A stretch of DNA of 34,677 nucleotides from Betaproteobacteria bacterium RIFCSPLOWO2_12_FULL_68_20 (lineage in GTDB: Bacteria; Pseudomonadota; Gammaproteobacteria; Burkholderiales; SG8-39), in the NCBI GenBank assembly GCA_001770655.1, contig MERQ01000081.1, forward strand, positions 1-34,677, written 5' to 3'. The notes beneath the pieces were generated by a model, which worked only from the letters and a program-made list of their open reading frames with translations, had not been told where the DNA came from and did not search any database. A program made the position numbers and the translations under genes. This document shows, piece by piece, positions 25,653 through 33,771 of the stretch (the first letter of the stretch is position 1; every line of letters starts with the position of its first letter).

Positions 25653-26734
25653 TCAGTCCGCGCCAGCCGGAACGCGGAGATCGGGCGCTGGAAGCCTTTC
25701 AGCACCAGCTCGCCTGCCGGCTCGCAGGCGAAGGCGCCGTCGAGCGCGGCGCTCACTCGCTGCGAAACGAGGATCTCGCCGCCCTTCGCCTCCTGGCACA
25801 GGCGCGCGCCGAGGTTGCACACCGGACCCACCGCGCCGTAGTCGAGCCGTCCCTCGAAGCCGATGCCGCCGAGCGTCGCGTAGCCCTGCGCGACGCCGAT
25901 TGCCATCTGCAGCTCGAAGCCGCGCCTCGCCCAGCCCGCGGCGAGCGCGGCGAACTCGCGCTGCATGACGAGCGCCATGCGCACCGCGCACTGTGCGGGC
26001 TCGGGCAGCAGCACTGGATCATTGAAGAAGATCATCATGCCGTCGCCCGCGAAGCGCTCGAGCGTGCCCTCGTGCGCGAGAATCAATTTCCCCATCGAGG
26101 CATGGTATTCGCGCAAAACACCCATCACATCCTCGGGATCGGCGGTCTCCGTGAAGGCGGTGTAGCCGCGCAGATCGACGAACACCACCGTGATCTCGCG
26201 GCGGTGGCTCCTGAGCGGATCGTCGGTGCCGCCCGCGACGATCAGCTCGGCGAGCTGCGGCGAGAAGAAGCGCTTGAGCCTTCCGAGCCGCTCGACCTGC
26301 ATCACGCCCTCGGCGACGCGCTGCTCCAGGGTGCGGTTCCAGTCCTGCACCTCGTCGTAGAGCGATTTGATCCTGAGCAGCGACTTCACTCGCGCGAAAA
26401 GCTCGGCCTGGTTCACCGGCTTGGTCAGAAAATCGTCGGCGCCTGCCTCCAGGCCCTTGATGCGCTCCTTGTCCGGATCGAGCGCGGTGATGAGCACTAC
26501 CGGCAGGATTCCGGTGGCCGCATTCGCGCGGATCGCCCGGCACACCTCGTAGCCGGACATGTCGGGCATCATCACGTCGAGCAGCACGAGGTCCGGCCTG
26601 TCCTATTCGATTCGCGCCAGCGCCTCTTTTCCGGATGCCGCGGTCGCCACACGGTAGCCCTTCGCCGCGAGCAGGTCGGCGAGCAGCTTGACGTTGGTCG
26701 GAACGTCGTCGACGACCAGGATCGTCCGGCTCAC
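25649..26734 (-). pseudogene. Receiver-class III cyclase gene split by an in-frame TAG
   Basis: From GTG 26734 the frame reads a receiver domain (RTILVVDDVPTNVKLLADLL), meets TAG at codon 44 (26605-26603), then continues in the same frame with DRPDLVLLDVMMPDMSGYEV (phosphate-accepting D53), a coiled coil, and a cyclase domain with VVFVDLRGYTAF and RFAGDGMMIFF. Full length would be 361 codons. Only the single stop breaks it, with no frameshift or gap. It may be a recent pseudogene, a sequencing error, or two pieces: a start at 26587 or 26593 would give a cyclase without a working receiver. Start and stop overlap both neighbours by 4 bp. Confidence 0.85.
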
Positions 26735-27111
26735 GCGGCCCCTTTTGCCTTCGCCAGGTGCCGCTCGACGGTCTCGATGAACTGCTTCACGTTGATCGGC
26801 TTGGTGATGTAGGCGTCGAACCCCGAAGCCACGATCTTCTGCTTCTCGTCGGGCATCACCGAGGCCGAGATGGCGATTATCGGCGTGCCGGCGAGAGTCG
26901 CATCGGCGCGCAATTGCCTGAGAGCGCTGATGCCGTCGAGATCCGGGAGCTGGATGTCCATCAGGATGAGGTCCGGCTTCGCCTCGCGCGCGAGGCGCAC
27001 GCCCTCGTTCCCCGTCGTCGCCTCGAGCGTGCGATAGCCCTTGTACCGCAGCACGTCGCGCACGAGCTTGAGGCTCTTTTCGTTGTCTTCGACGATCAGA
27101 ATCGTGCTCAT
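26731..27111 (-). CDS. Single-domain response regulator
   Basis: A 126-residue CheY-like receiver with phosphate-accepting D52 (LILMDIQLPDLDG), S82 and K104 (YITKPIN), and no output domain. It overlaps the histidine kinase stop by 4 bp (ATGA) and the next receiver-cyclase gene by 4 bp (GTGA). Such receivers in kinase operons act as phosphate relays or competitors; here it may pass phosphate on to the receiver-cyclase. Confidence 0.93.
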   Translation of the reverse strand: MSTILIVEDNEKSLKLVRDVLRYKGYRTLEATTGNEGVRLAREAKPDLILMDIQLPDLDGISALRQLRADATLAGTPIIAISASVMPDEKQKIVASGFDAYITKPINVKQFIETVERHLAKAKGAA

Positions 27112-28934
27112 TGCGGCATGGTCCTTTCGGGAAGCGTGAAGCTGAAGGTCGAGCCCCGTCCGACGGCGCTTTGCAGCCGGATCTCTCCGCCGTGCAGCTC
27201 GACAAAGCGCTTGGCGAGTGCAAGGCCCAGCCCGGTGCCCTCGGGGCGCTTGAGATGGTCGCCTCCCGCTTGTCTGAATTCCTCGAACACCAGCGCCCGA
27301 TCCTCTGGCGCGATACCCGTTCCGGTATCCGAGACCTCGATTTCCACCGCGCCGTTCGCACGCCGCGCGCTCAGTCGCACGCTCCCTCCCTGCGGGGTGA
27401 ACTTCACCGCATTCGAGAGCAGGTTGAGCAGCACTTGCTTGAACTTCCTCTCGTCCGCGACCCATTCGCCGACGCGGTCTGCGTCGAGCCCGAGCCGCAC
27501 GCCGTTGCGCGTCGCGCGCTCGCGCACGAGCGTCAGCGCGTTCTCGAGCGCGGCGGAGAGATCGAAGCGCGACAGGTCGAGCTCCATGCGCCCGGCTTCG
27601 ATCTTCGACAGGTCCAGGATGTCGTTGATGAGCGAGAGCAGGTGCTGGCCGGAGGAGTGGATGTCGCGCAGATATTCGAGCTGCTTTTCGTTCACGTCGC
27701 CGAACATCTTTTCCGAAAGCACCTCGGAGAAACCGATGATTGCATTCAGCGGCGTCCTCAGCTCGTGCGACATGTTGGCGAGGAACTCCGATTTGTGCTG
27801 GTTGGCAACCGCCAACTCGCGCGTACGCTCCTCGACCTTGCGCTCGAGGTCGGCATACGAGCTCTTCAGTTCCGCGGCCATCTTGTTGAACTGCTCGGCG
27901 AGCGACTCGAGCTCGTCTCCGGTGTGCACGTCGAATTTCTGGTCGAGCTCGCCCGCGCCGATCCTCGCTGCGCCGTCCTGCAACGCGCGGATGGGCCGCA
28001 CCATGCGGCGCGCGAGCGCCAGGCTCGCCGCCACCGAGAGCACGAAACCGACGAACAGCAGCAGCGCCGTGCGGTAGAGCTCTGCAACCAGCGGCGCCAG
28101 CGCTTCCCGTAGCGGAACCTCGGTGATGACGAGCCAGCCGAGCGTTTCGATGGGTGCGCTCGAGGTCAGAACTTCCCGGCCGCTCCGGTCCCGCGCGATC
28201 ACCGCCTCGGGCCGCTCATCAGCCTTCGCCTGTACCCCGCTTCGCGCGGCGACGACCTGCGGCAGCGTCGACCAGTCAAGCTTTTGCAGCACCAGGCTGA
28301 TGTCCGGGTGAGCGACGAGGTGCCCGTTCGCGTCCACCACATAGGCGAGACCTGCCTTGCCGATGCGGATCTGCGACACCACGTCCCAGACGAACTTGAG
28401 ATTCACCTCGATCGCGGTCACCCCGCCTTCCTGCCCGCCCGCCGCCCGCGCGATGGTCATGTAGGGCTCGGTCTCCTTGCGGAAGTACACCGGCCCGAAA
28501 TAGCTGCGGTCCTTGCGCGCCTCGGCAAAGCGCGGGCTCTTCGAGAAGTCCTCGCCGCTGGCTGCCACGTCCATGGCGAGCCGCGATACCTTCAATTGCT
28601 CCCGCCCGTCACGATCGATCCATTGCACCTCGGTGACCGCCGGCGCCTGGCGCAGAAGCTTCAAGTACTCGATGCGTCGCTGCTCGAGCGGGCTTGCGCC
28701 TTCGCGCACTCGCGGCAGCATGGTCCAGCCGATCTCGTGCTCGATTGAGCGGATGTATTGCTCGATGCGGTACGCGGCCGCGACGGCCTTCTCGCGCTGC
28801 AGGGCGGTGAGCGCCGACTTGCTCTCCTGGTAGGAGAACCACAGCCCGATCGCGCTGCTCGCGATCAGCGCGCCCGACACCAGCGCCACGATGAGCGCAA
28901 AGTACTTGGTGAACAGGCGCGGGCGGGGCGTCAT
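27108..28934 (-). CDS. Membrane sensor histidine kinase with Cache and HAMP domains
   Basis: A 608-residue sensor. Helix 1 is at about 11-33; a periplasmic double-Cache-like region spans about 35-280 (YVVDANGHLVAHPD); helix 2 is about 287-308; HAMP and coiled coil follow to 385. The HisKA box is NMSHELRTPLN with H390, then the N-box around N508, DTGTGIA (536-542) and GTGLGLAL (567-574). All catalytic motifs are intact. It should phosphorylate the two receiver proteins downstream. The start ATG 28934 overlaps a TGA preceded by a frame ending DDRLIE, almost the same as the end of the substrate-binding protein gene at 29120. The ligand may be a small organic molecule. Confidence 0.94.
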   Translation of the reverse strand: MTPRPRLFTKYFALIVALVSGALIASSAIGLWFSYQESKSALTALQREKAVAAAYRIEQYIRSIEHEIGWTMLPRVREGASPLEQRRIEYLKLLRQAPAVTEVQWIDRDGREQLKVSRLAMDVAASGEDFSKSPRFAEARKDRSYFGPVYFRKETEPYMTIARAAGGQEGGVTAIEVNLKFVWDVVSQIRIGKAGLAYVVDANGHLVAHPDISLVLQKLDWSTLPQVVAARSGVQAKADERPEAVIARDRSGREVLTSSAPIETLGWLVITEVPLREALAPLVAELYRTALLLFVGFVLSVAASLALARRMVRPIRALQDGAARIGAGELDQKFDVHTGDELESLAEQFNKMAAELKSSYADLERKVEERTRELAVANQHKSEFLANMSHELRTPLNAIIGFSEVLSEKMFGDVNEKQLEYLRDIHSSGQHLLSLINDILDLSKIEAGRMELDLSRFDLSAALENALTLVRERATRNGVRLGLDADRVGEWVADERKFKQVLLNLLSNAVKFTPQGGSVRLSARRANGAVEIEVSDTGTGIAPEDRALVFEEFRQAGGDHLKRPEGTGLGLALAKRFVELHGGEIRLQSAVGRGSTFSFTLPERTMPQ

Positions 28935-28971
28935 TCGATCAGCCGGTCATCGCGCCCGCCCCGCCGCGCGT

Positions 28972-29118
28972 TCGCCTGAAGTGCTCGCGCATTTCCGCGC
29001 CACCGGCCGGGGCTGGCAGACGCGCCTGGAGGAGGTGTTGAAGAGGCATGTGGCCAGGCGGCGGCCCAAATCCGCGCGCGCAAGACGCCGCGCGAAATCC
29101 CGCTCGATGGGCGCATAG
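28972..29118 (+). pseudogene. BrnA-like antitoxin C-terminal fragment
   Basis: On the plus strand, SPEVLAHFRATGRGWQTRLE followed by EVLKRHV matches the ribbon-helix-helix C-terminus of BrnA-type (COG3514) antitoxins, then a basic tail to TAG 29116-29118. The N-terminal half and a BrnT toxin are missing; the upstream frame reads into the kinase gene. It lies between two near-identical 25-bp segments (28931-28955 and 29120-29144). Confidence 0.6.
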
Positions 29119-29119
29119 C

Positions 29120-30094
29120 TCATTCGATCACCCGATCAGCGCGAAGCAGCAGCTGCGACGGGATCGTATGGCCCATTGCACGCGCCGATTTCATGTTGAC
29201 CGTGAGGTAGATTCGCGTCGTTTGCTCGATCGGCAACTCGCTCGGTTTCGCGCCGCGCAGGATCCTGGCCACGAGCTCGCCGGTACGTTCGCCCAGCTCC
29301 ACCAGCGTCGAGCCGTACGAAACCAGGCCGCCCGCCTCGGCATACTCCTTGTAGGCATAGACCGCCGGCAGCCGCTGCGCCAGGGCGAAGTCGGCGATCT
29401 CCTTGCGGTGGCGGAAGGTGATCGCGTCGGGGTAAACGAGCAGGGCGTCGGGGCGCTCCGCTGTGATCGCGGCAAACGCCTTCTCCATGTCGTCGGAGGA
29501 GCGCATCTCGACCGCCCGCACCGCGAGGCCGAGCTGCGGCGCTGCCTTCTGCGTCAGTTCCAGTCCGATCGCTCCCTGGTTGGGGTTGTGCAGGTAGACG
29601 ACGCGCTTCGCCGCGGGAGCCACCTGCTTCACCAGTTCCAGCCGTTTTGGGCTGAGCTCGGTGGACATGCAGGTGGCGCCGGTGAAGTTGCCGTTCGGCT
29701 TGGCATAGCTCGCGACCATCGCGTGCGCGTCGCAAGAGAGCGATACCATCGGCACGCGCGGATTCGCGGCGAGCACGAGCTCTATTAGCTTGTTGCCTAT
29801 GGTGACGATGACGTCCGCCTTCGCTTGCACCAGCTCGACGGTCAACGGCTGCACGCGGTCAAACCTGCCGTCGGCCCAGCGCCGCTCCAGGACCAGATTC
29901 CCGCCTTCTTTGAAGCCGAGGTCGCCAAGACGCCCGACCAGCGTGTTGTTGAGGGGACTCGACAGCGGGTTCGGTATCGAGCTGCCGAAATTCAGCACGC
30001 CGACGCGGTAGACGCGCTGCGCTTGCTGCGCCTCCGCTGGAGACAGCGGAACGACGAGCGACAGCAGCAAGGCCAAAACGACGAGCCGGTCCAT
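29120..30094 (-). CDS. ABC_sub_bind-type substrate-binding protein
   Basis: A 324-residue periplasmic protein (PF04392 family). A signal peptide covers residues 1-22 and ends AEA. VYRVGVLNFGSS starts the fold; KADVIVTIGNKLIELVLAAN and PNGNFTGATCMSTELSPKRLEL are family segments. Relatives bind small ligands and often pair with a sensor kinase in place of a transporter. No permease or ATPase gene is nearby, so it probably presents a ligand to the histidine kinase downstream. GGGAGGG precedes ATG 30094. Confidence 0.9.
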   Translation of the reverse strand: MDRLVVLALLLSLVVPLSPAEAQQAQRVYRVGVLNFGSSIPNPLSSPLNNTLVGRLGDLGFKEGGNLVLERRWADGRFDRVQPLTVELVQAKADVIVTIGNKLIELVLAANPRVPMVSLSCDAHAMVASYAKPNGNFTGATCMSTELSPKRLELVKQVAPAAKRVVYLHNPNQGAIGLELTQKAAPQLGLAVRAVEMRSSDDMEKAFAAITAERPDALLVYPDAITFRHRKEIADFALAQRLPAVYAYKEYAEAGGLVSYGSTLVELGERTGELVARILRGAKPSELPIEQTTRIYLTVNMKSARAMGHTIPSQLLLRADRVIE

Positions 30095-30172
30095 TTCCCT
30101 CCCCCGGGCAGGACTGACCGGGGAAGACTATCACCAGCGCACGATCTGGCGGCAGTCCTCCCCGTCGGTCAT

Positions 30173-30646
30173 TCACTTCTTGAGGGTGTAGGAGCCCCTG
30201 CCGCTCCAGCACGCGCCGCTTACCGCCGGGTTCGCTCTCGGGTAGGCGACATCGACCTTCCCGACCCCGGTCCCGCTGATCCCTGCGAATTTCCCGGTGC
30301 CGGCGATCCACTTCCATCCGAAGGATTCGCGCGTTCCCGTCGCCACGCTCAGGATCCGGTCGCCGTCGGCATCCACGAAATTGCAGCGGTTGGTGAACTC
30401 GAGCCCCGCCTTCGAGGCGGTGAAGATCACGCGGCAGTCGTGCATGGTTTTCTCCGGGAATGGCCCGGGTGAAACTCGATCGGTGCCTCCACGCACGACG
30501 GTCATGCCGATCAGCACATCGCCCGCCCTGTCGATGACGGTAGTTTCGCTCGAGTAGCAGCCCTTCAGTTCCACCGGAATCTCCTGCGCCCACGCGGGGA
30601 CCGCGAAAGCGAGCAGCGCCCCGGTTACAGCGGATTGAATTCTCAT
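30173..30646 (-). CDS. Secreted small beta-rich protein, unknown function
   Basis: A 157-residue protein with a clear signal peptide (MRIQSAVTGALLAFAVPAWA, cut after AWA). The mature part has four cysteines and a late GTGKFAGISGTGVGKVDVAY segment like lipocalin- or dirigent-like beta barrels. I do not recognise a named family. ATG 30646 follows GGGGGAAGG; the longer frame reaching 30679 runs over a leader hairpin. That leader is shared with the small gene at 30760-30897. Confidence 0.72.
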   Translation of the reverse strand: MRIQSAVTGALLAFAVPAWAQEIPVELKGCYSSETTVIDRAGDVLIGMTVVRGGTDRVSPGPFPEKTMHDCRVIFTASKAGLEFTNRCNFVDADGDRILSVATGTRESFGWKWIAGTGKFAGISGTGVGKVDVAYPRANPAVSGACWSGRGSYTLKK

Positions 30647-30662
30647 GTCCTTCCCCCTGTCG

Positions 30663-30749
30663 ATGCCCCGATCGGGCATGCGCCCAGGCTAGGCGCCCCC
30701 CGATGGGGAGTCCGTGAAGTCTTCAGTCCGGAAATTGCGGAAAATTCAC
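30663..30749 (-). repeat. Duplicated leader, copy A
   Basis: A hairpin (TGCCCC-GATC-GGGCA on the plus strand, 30663-30679) lies 16 bp before the start codon of the secreted protein gene. The box AAAATTCAC (GTGAATTTT in gene sense) lies exactly 61 bp further upstream. Copy B has the same layout. Confidence 0.65.
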
Positions 30750-30759
30750 GCCCGCCGCT

Positions 30760-30897
30760 TCACGGCATCTGGCTGCGGCCCGAGCTGTCGGTCACCAGGA
30801 AAGGCGAGCCTTCCTCCGCAGGAGCCTGGTCGGCCCACACGGGAAGCGCGAAGGTGAGGGCGGCGAGCACTGCGGCGACTGCGATGCGAAGTTTCAT
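30760..30897 (-). CDS. 45-residue secreted peptide
   Basis: A short gene: signal peptide MKLRIAVAAVLAALTFALPV with cleavage after WA, then a mature part of about 23 residues (DQAPAEEGSPFLVTDSSGRS) ending QMP. AGAGGAGAA lies 6 bp before ATG 30897. Its leader resembles that of the secreted-protein gene downstream, which supports real expression. It might be a shortened paralogue of that protein: the signal peptides are alike but the mature parts are not. Confidence 0.6.
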   Translation of the reverse strand: MKLRIAVAAVLAALTFALPVWADQAPAEEGSPFLVTDSSGRSQMP

Positions 30898-30915
30898 GTC
30901 GTTCTCCTCTGGTTG

Positions 30916-31001
30916 ATGCCCATCAGGGCATGCGACCACTGTAGGAGTCGCGACAGGAATGCTCAGCGAAGTCTTGCGGCGCAGGACTGCGGGAAATTCA
31001 C
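30916..31001 (-). repeat. Duplicated leader, copy B
   Basis: The hairpin ATGCCC-ATCA-GGGCAT (30916-30931) lies 18 bp before the start codon of the 45-residue peptide gene. The box GAAATTCAC (30993-31001) lies 61 bp beyond it, the same distance as in copy A, and both are next to CGAAGTCTT- or TGAAGTCTT-type sequence. Confidence 0.65.
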
Positions 31002-31003
31002 AA

Positions 31004-31009
31004 TATAAT
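31004..31009 (+). promoter_or_regulatory. -10 element of the protease gene
   Basis: A perfect TATAAT ends 6 bp before GTG 31016. Transcription would start at or beside the start codon, giving a leaderless or nearly leaderless mRNA. No good -35 hexamer is seen. Confidence 0.5.
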
Positions 31010-31015
31010 CAACTC

Positions 31016-31396
31016 GTGGGAACCTTCGCGGTCGCTTGCCGCATCGAGAATGCCGTCCATCGCTTGAGAGGGACGGGAGTCCCGCGCGTTCTCGTCGACA
31101 CGGGCAGCGAATACACCTGGGTGCCGGCGACAGTCCTGGAGAAGATCGGCGTTGCGCGCGAAAAGAAGGACGTGGAGTTCGTGATGGCGAACGGCCAGCG
31201 CGTCACGCGCGCGGTCGGCTTCGCCATCATCCGCGTCGGCAAGGCCTTCACCGTCGACGAAGTGGTGTTTGCAGAAAAAGGGGATCTGCTCCTGCTGGGG
31301 GCACGAACGCTGGAGGGTCTCAACTTGAGGGTAGATTCGCGGCACAAGAAACTGGTCGCCGCGGGACCTTTGCTCGCCGCCGGGAGCTCCCGGTAG
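31016..31396 (+). CDS. Retropepsin-like aspartic protease (clan AA)
   Basis: A 126-residue protein with the single-domain aspartic protease pattern: LVDTGSEYTWVPATVL holds the catalytic D28-T-G-S, followed by VEFVMANGQRV, a hydrophobic strand and LLLLGARTLEGLNLRVD. The family needs dimer formation to build an active site. GTG 31016 gives the family start MGTFAV-like (VGTFAV) and is not preceded by a ribosome site. The next gene reads in the same frame just after the stop. Substrate unknown. Confidence 0.85.
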   Translation: MGTFAVACRIENAVHRLRGTGVPRVLVDTGSEYTWVPATVLEKIGVAREKKDVEFVMANGQRVTRAVGFAIIRVGKAFTVDEVVFAEKGDLLLLGARTLEGLNLRVDSRHKKLVAAGPLLAAGSSR

Positions 31397-31426
31397 GAGT
31401 TACGCGAACTCTCTCCGCTACCTCTA

Positions 31427-31561
31427 GTGAAGCGCGCTTCCGGCGGCGTGCTGCTGCTGCCCAAGCGCGTCACCATGGAGCAGCTGGATTCGATCCTCGG
31501 CGCGTTCCGCGGCCGCTTCGAGCGGCGCCAGCCGCGCATGCAGAAGCGGCGCTCGCGATGA
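31427..31561 (+). CDS. Small basic protein of 44 residues, unknown
   Basis: From GTG 31427 the frame gives VKRASGGVLLLPKRVTMEQL, then DSILGAFRGRFERRQPRMQK and RRSR. It is in the same frame as the protease, 30 bp after its stop. The first half resembles the end of AbrB- or Phd-like antitoxins (GGVLLLPKRVT), but too little is left to be sure. No ribosome site is obvious. It could be a real short gene or a remnant. Confidence 0.35.
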   Translation: MKRASGGVLLLPKRVTMEQLDSILGAFRGRFERRQPRMQKRRSR

Positions 31562-31652
31562 TCTGGCCCCTCGACACGGATACCAGGTTCGGAACCGGGG
31601 TAGCGGCGCGCGCCCAAATCCCGGAAAATGCAAGCTTTTCGCGCGCTTCCCG

Positions 31653-32564
31653 ATGCCTAACCCGCTGCCGCCTTCGATCGACGCCACCCAGGAGCTCCTC
31701 GCCTCGGCCGACTACGTCGCCGACCGCAGCCTCGCGACCGCGCTCTACCTCTCGCTCACCATGCAGCGCCCGCTTTTCCTGGAGGGCGAGGCGGGGGTGG
31801 GCAAGACCGAGATCGCGAAGGTGGTCTCGCAGTCGCTCGGCCGGGAGCTGATCCGCCTGCAGTGCTACGAGGGCCTCGACATCGCGCAGGCGGCCTACGA
31901 GTGGAACTACTCGCGCCAGATGATCGAGATCCGGCTCGCGGAGGCCGCGGGGGAAAAATCGAAGGAGAAGCTCGGCGCGGACATCTACTCGGAGCGATTT
32001 CTCGTCAGGCGGCCCCTCGCGCGCGCGCTCGAAGGCAAGCCCGGCGCGGCGCCGGTGCTCCTGATCGACGAGCTGGACCGTACCGACGAGCCGTTCGAGG
32101 CCTACCTGCTGGAGGTGCTCTCGGACTGGCAGATCACCATTCCCGAGATCGGCACGCTGGCCGCGAAGGAGCCGCCGATCGTGGTCATCACCTCCAACCG
32201 CACGCGCGAGATCCACGACGCGGTGAAGCGGCGCTGCTTCTACTACTGGGTGGACTATCCCGACGCGGCGAGGGAGCTGGAGATCCTCCGCCGCAAGGCG
32301 CCGAAAGCCGCCGGCGCGCTTTCAAGAGAGGTCGTCGCCTTCGTGCAGCGGCTGAGGAAGGCGGATCTCTTCAAGCTGCCCGGCGTCGCCGAGACGATCG
32401 ATTGGGCGAACTGCCTGGTCGCCCTCGACAAGATCGCGCTCGACCCGGAGACGGTGAACAACACGCTCGGCGTGCTCCTCAAGTACCGCGACGACATCGA
32501 GCGCGTCTCGGGCGAGGAGGCGACGCGCCTGGTCGCCGAGTCGAAAGCCGCGGCGGCCGCCTGA
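31653..32564 (+). CDS. coxD: MoxR-type AAA+ ATPase CoxD
   Basis: A 303-residue AAA+ protein. Walker A is GEAGVGKT (45-52), Walker B VLLIDELD (135-142), sensor region VVITSNRTREIHDAVKRRC. CoxD works with CoxE in maturation of the molybdenum hydroxylase (in form I, formation of the CuSMo cluster). It is about 8.4 kb from coxM but begins the D-E-G set. The upstream ribosome site is weak. Confidence 0.94.
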   Translation: MPNPLPPSIDATQELLASADYVADRSLATALYLSLTMQRPLFLEGEAGVGKTEIAKVVSQSLGRELIRLQCYEGLDIAQAAYEWNYSRQMIEIRLAEAAGEKSKEKLGADIYSERFLVRRPLARALEGKPGAAPVLLIDELDRTDEPFEAYLLEVLSDWQITIPEIGTLAAKEPPIVVITSNRTREIHDAVKRRCFYYWVDYPDAARELEILRRKAPKAAGALSREVVAFVQRLRKADLFKLPGVAETIDWANCLVALDKIALDPETVNNTLGVLLKYRDDIERVSGEEATRLVAESKAAAAA

Positions 32565-32565
32565 C

Positions 32566-33771
32566 ATGATTCCCGCCCTCGACACGGCGGGCGCGCAAGG
32601 CAGGCTCGCCGAGAACGTGATGCACTTCGCGCGGCTGCTGCGCGCGGCGGGCATGCGGATCGGCCCCGACCGCGTGCTCGACTGCGTGCGCGCGCTCGAG
32701 ATCGCCGGCGCCGAGCGGCGCGAGGACTGGTACTGGACCATGTCGGCGGTGCTGCTCTCCAGGGAAGAGCAGCGGCCGATCTTCGACCAGGCGTTCCGCA
32801 TCTTCTGGCGCGACCCGAATCTAACCGAGCGCATGATGCAGATGCTGCTGCCGCAGACCTACGGCCGCGCGCCCAAGCCCGAGGAGCAGCAGAGCCAGCG
32901 GCTCACCGACGCGCTTTTCAGCAAGAGCCGCGAGGAGCGCGAGGACAAGATCGAGCTCGACGCGCGGCTCACCTTCTCCTCGAGCGAGGTGCTGCAGCGC
33001 ATGGACTTCGACACCATGTCCTCCGCCGAGCTCGCGGAGGCGAAGCGCATGATCGCGGAGCTGCGCCTGCCGCTCCCGGAGATCCGCACGCGCCGCTTCG
33101 AGCGCGAGCCCGCCGGGCGGCGCATCGACCTGCGCGCCTCGCTCAGGGAGTCGCTGCGCGAGGGCGGCGACGTGATCCCTCTCGTGCGCGCGGCGCCCGG
33201 CAGGCTCCATCCGCCGCTCGTGATTCTGTGCGACATCTCGGGCTCGATGAACCCGTACTCGCGCATGTTCCTGCACTTCATGCACGCCATCACCAACGAC
33301 CGCGACCGCGTGAGCGTGTTCGTGTTCGGCACGCGCCTCACCAACATCACGCGGCAGCTGCGCCACCGCGACGTGGACGTGGCGATGGCGAAGGTGGCGG
33401 ATGCGATCCGCGACTGGTCGGGCGGCACGCGCATCGGGGCCTGCCTGCGCGAATTCAACTTCAAGTGGGCGCGGCGCGTGCTCGGGCAGAACGCCTGCGT
33501 GCTGCTCGTCTCCGACGGCCTGGACCGCGAGGCGGGCGAGGGGCTTGGCGAGGAGATGGAGCGGCTGGCGAAGTCGTGCCGCTATGTCGTCTGGATGAAT
33601 CCGCTGCTTCGCTACGACAAGTTCGAGGCCCGGCCCGCGGGCGTGCGCGCGATGCTGCCGCACGTGGACCTGTTCCTGCCGGTGCACAACCTGAAGAGCC
33701 TGGTCGAGCTTGCCCGCGTGCTCGACCGGCCGATGCTCCGCAAGAGCGAGGAGATCCGCGCATGGAGATGA
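32566..33771 (+). CDS. coxE: VWA-domain protein CoxE
   Basis: A 401-residue VWA protein whose metal-ion site is CDISGSMNPYSR (D223). The N-terminal part is the CoxE helical region (HFARLLRAAGMRIGPDRVLD). MoxR and VWA pairs remodel large enzymes using magnesium-bound surfaces; CoxE partners CoxD in hydroxylase maturation. It begins 1 bp after coxD and overlaps coxG by 10 bp. Confidence 0.94.
   Translation: MIPALDTAGAQGRLAENVMHFARLLRAAGMRIGPDRVLDCVRALEIAGAERREDWYWTMSAVLLSREEQRPIFDQAFRIFWRDPNLTERMMQMLLPQTYGRAPKPEEQQSQRLTDALFSKSREEREDKIELDARLTFSSSEVLQRMDFDTMSSAELAEAKRMIAELRLPLPEIRTRRFEREPAGRRIDLRASLRESLREGGDVIPLVRAAPGRLHPPLVILCDISGSMNPYSRMFLHFMHAITNDRDRVSVFVFGTRLTNITRQLRHRDVDVAMAKVADAIRDWSGGTRIGACLREFNFKWARRVLGQNACVLLVSDGLDREAGEGLGEEMERLAKSCRYVVWMNPLLRYDKFEARPAGVRAMLPHVDLFLPVHNLKSLVELARVLDRPMLRKSEEIRAWR

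Noticed and set aside
26603-26605. Pyrrolysine or programmed readthrough of the TAG
   Set aside because: No pyrrolysine genes are visible and the site is in an ordinary receiver domain. A nonsense mutation or sequence error is simpler.
28931-29116. A 61-codon minus-strand gene between the kinase and the binding protein
   Set aside because: Its only recognisable part is the last five residues, which repeat the end of the binding protein; the plus strand has the BrnA-like frame.
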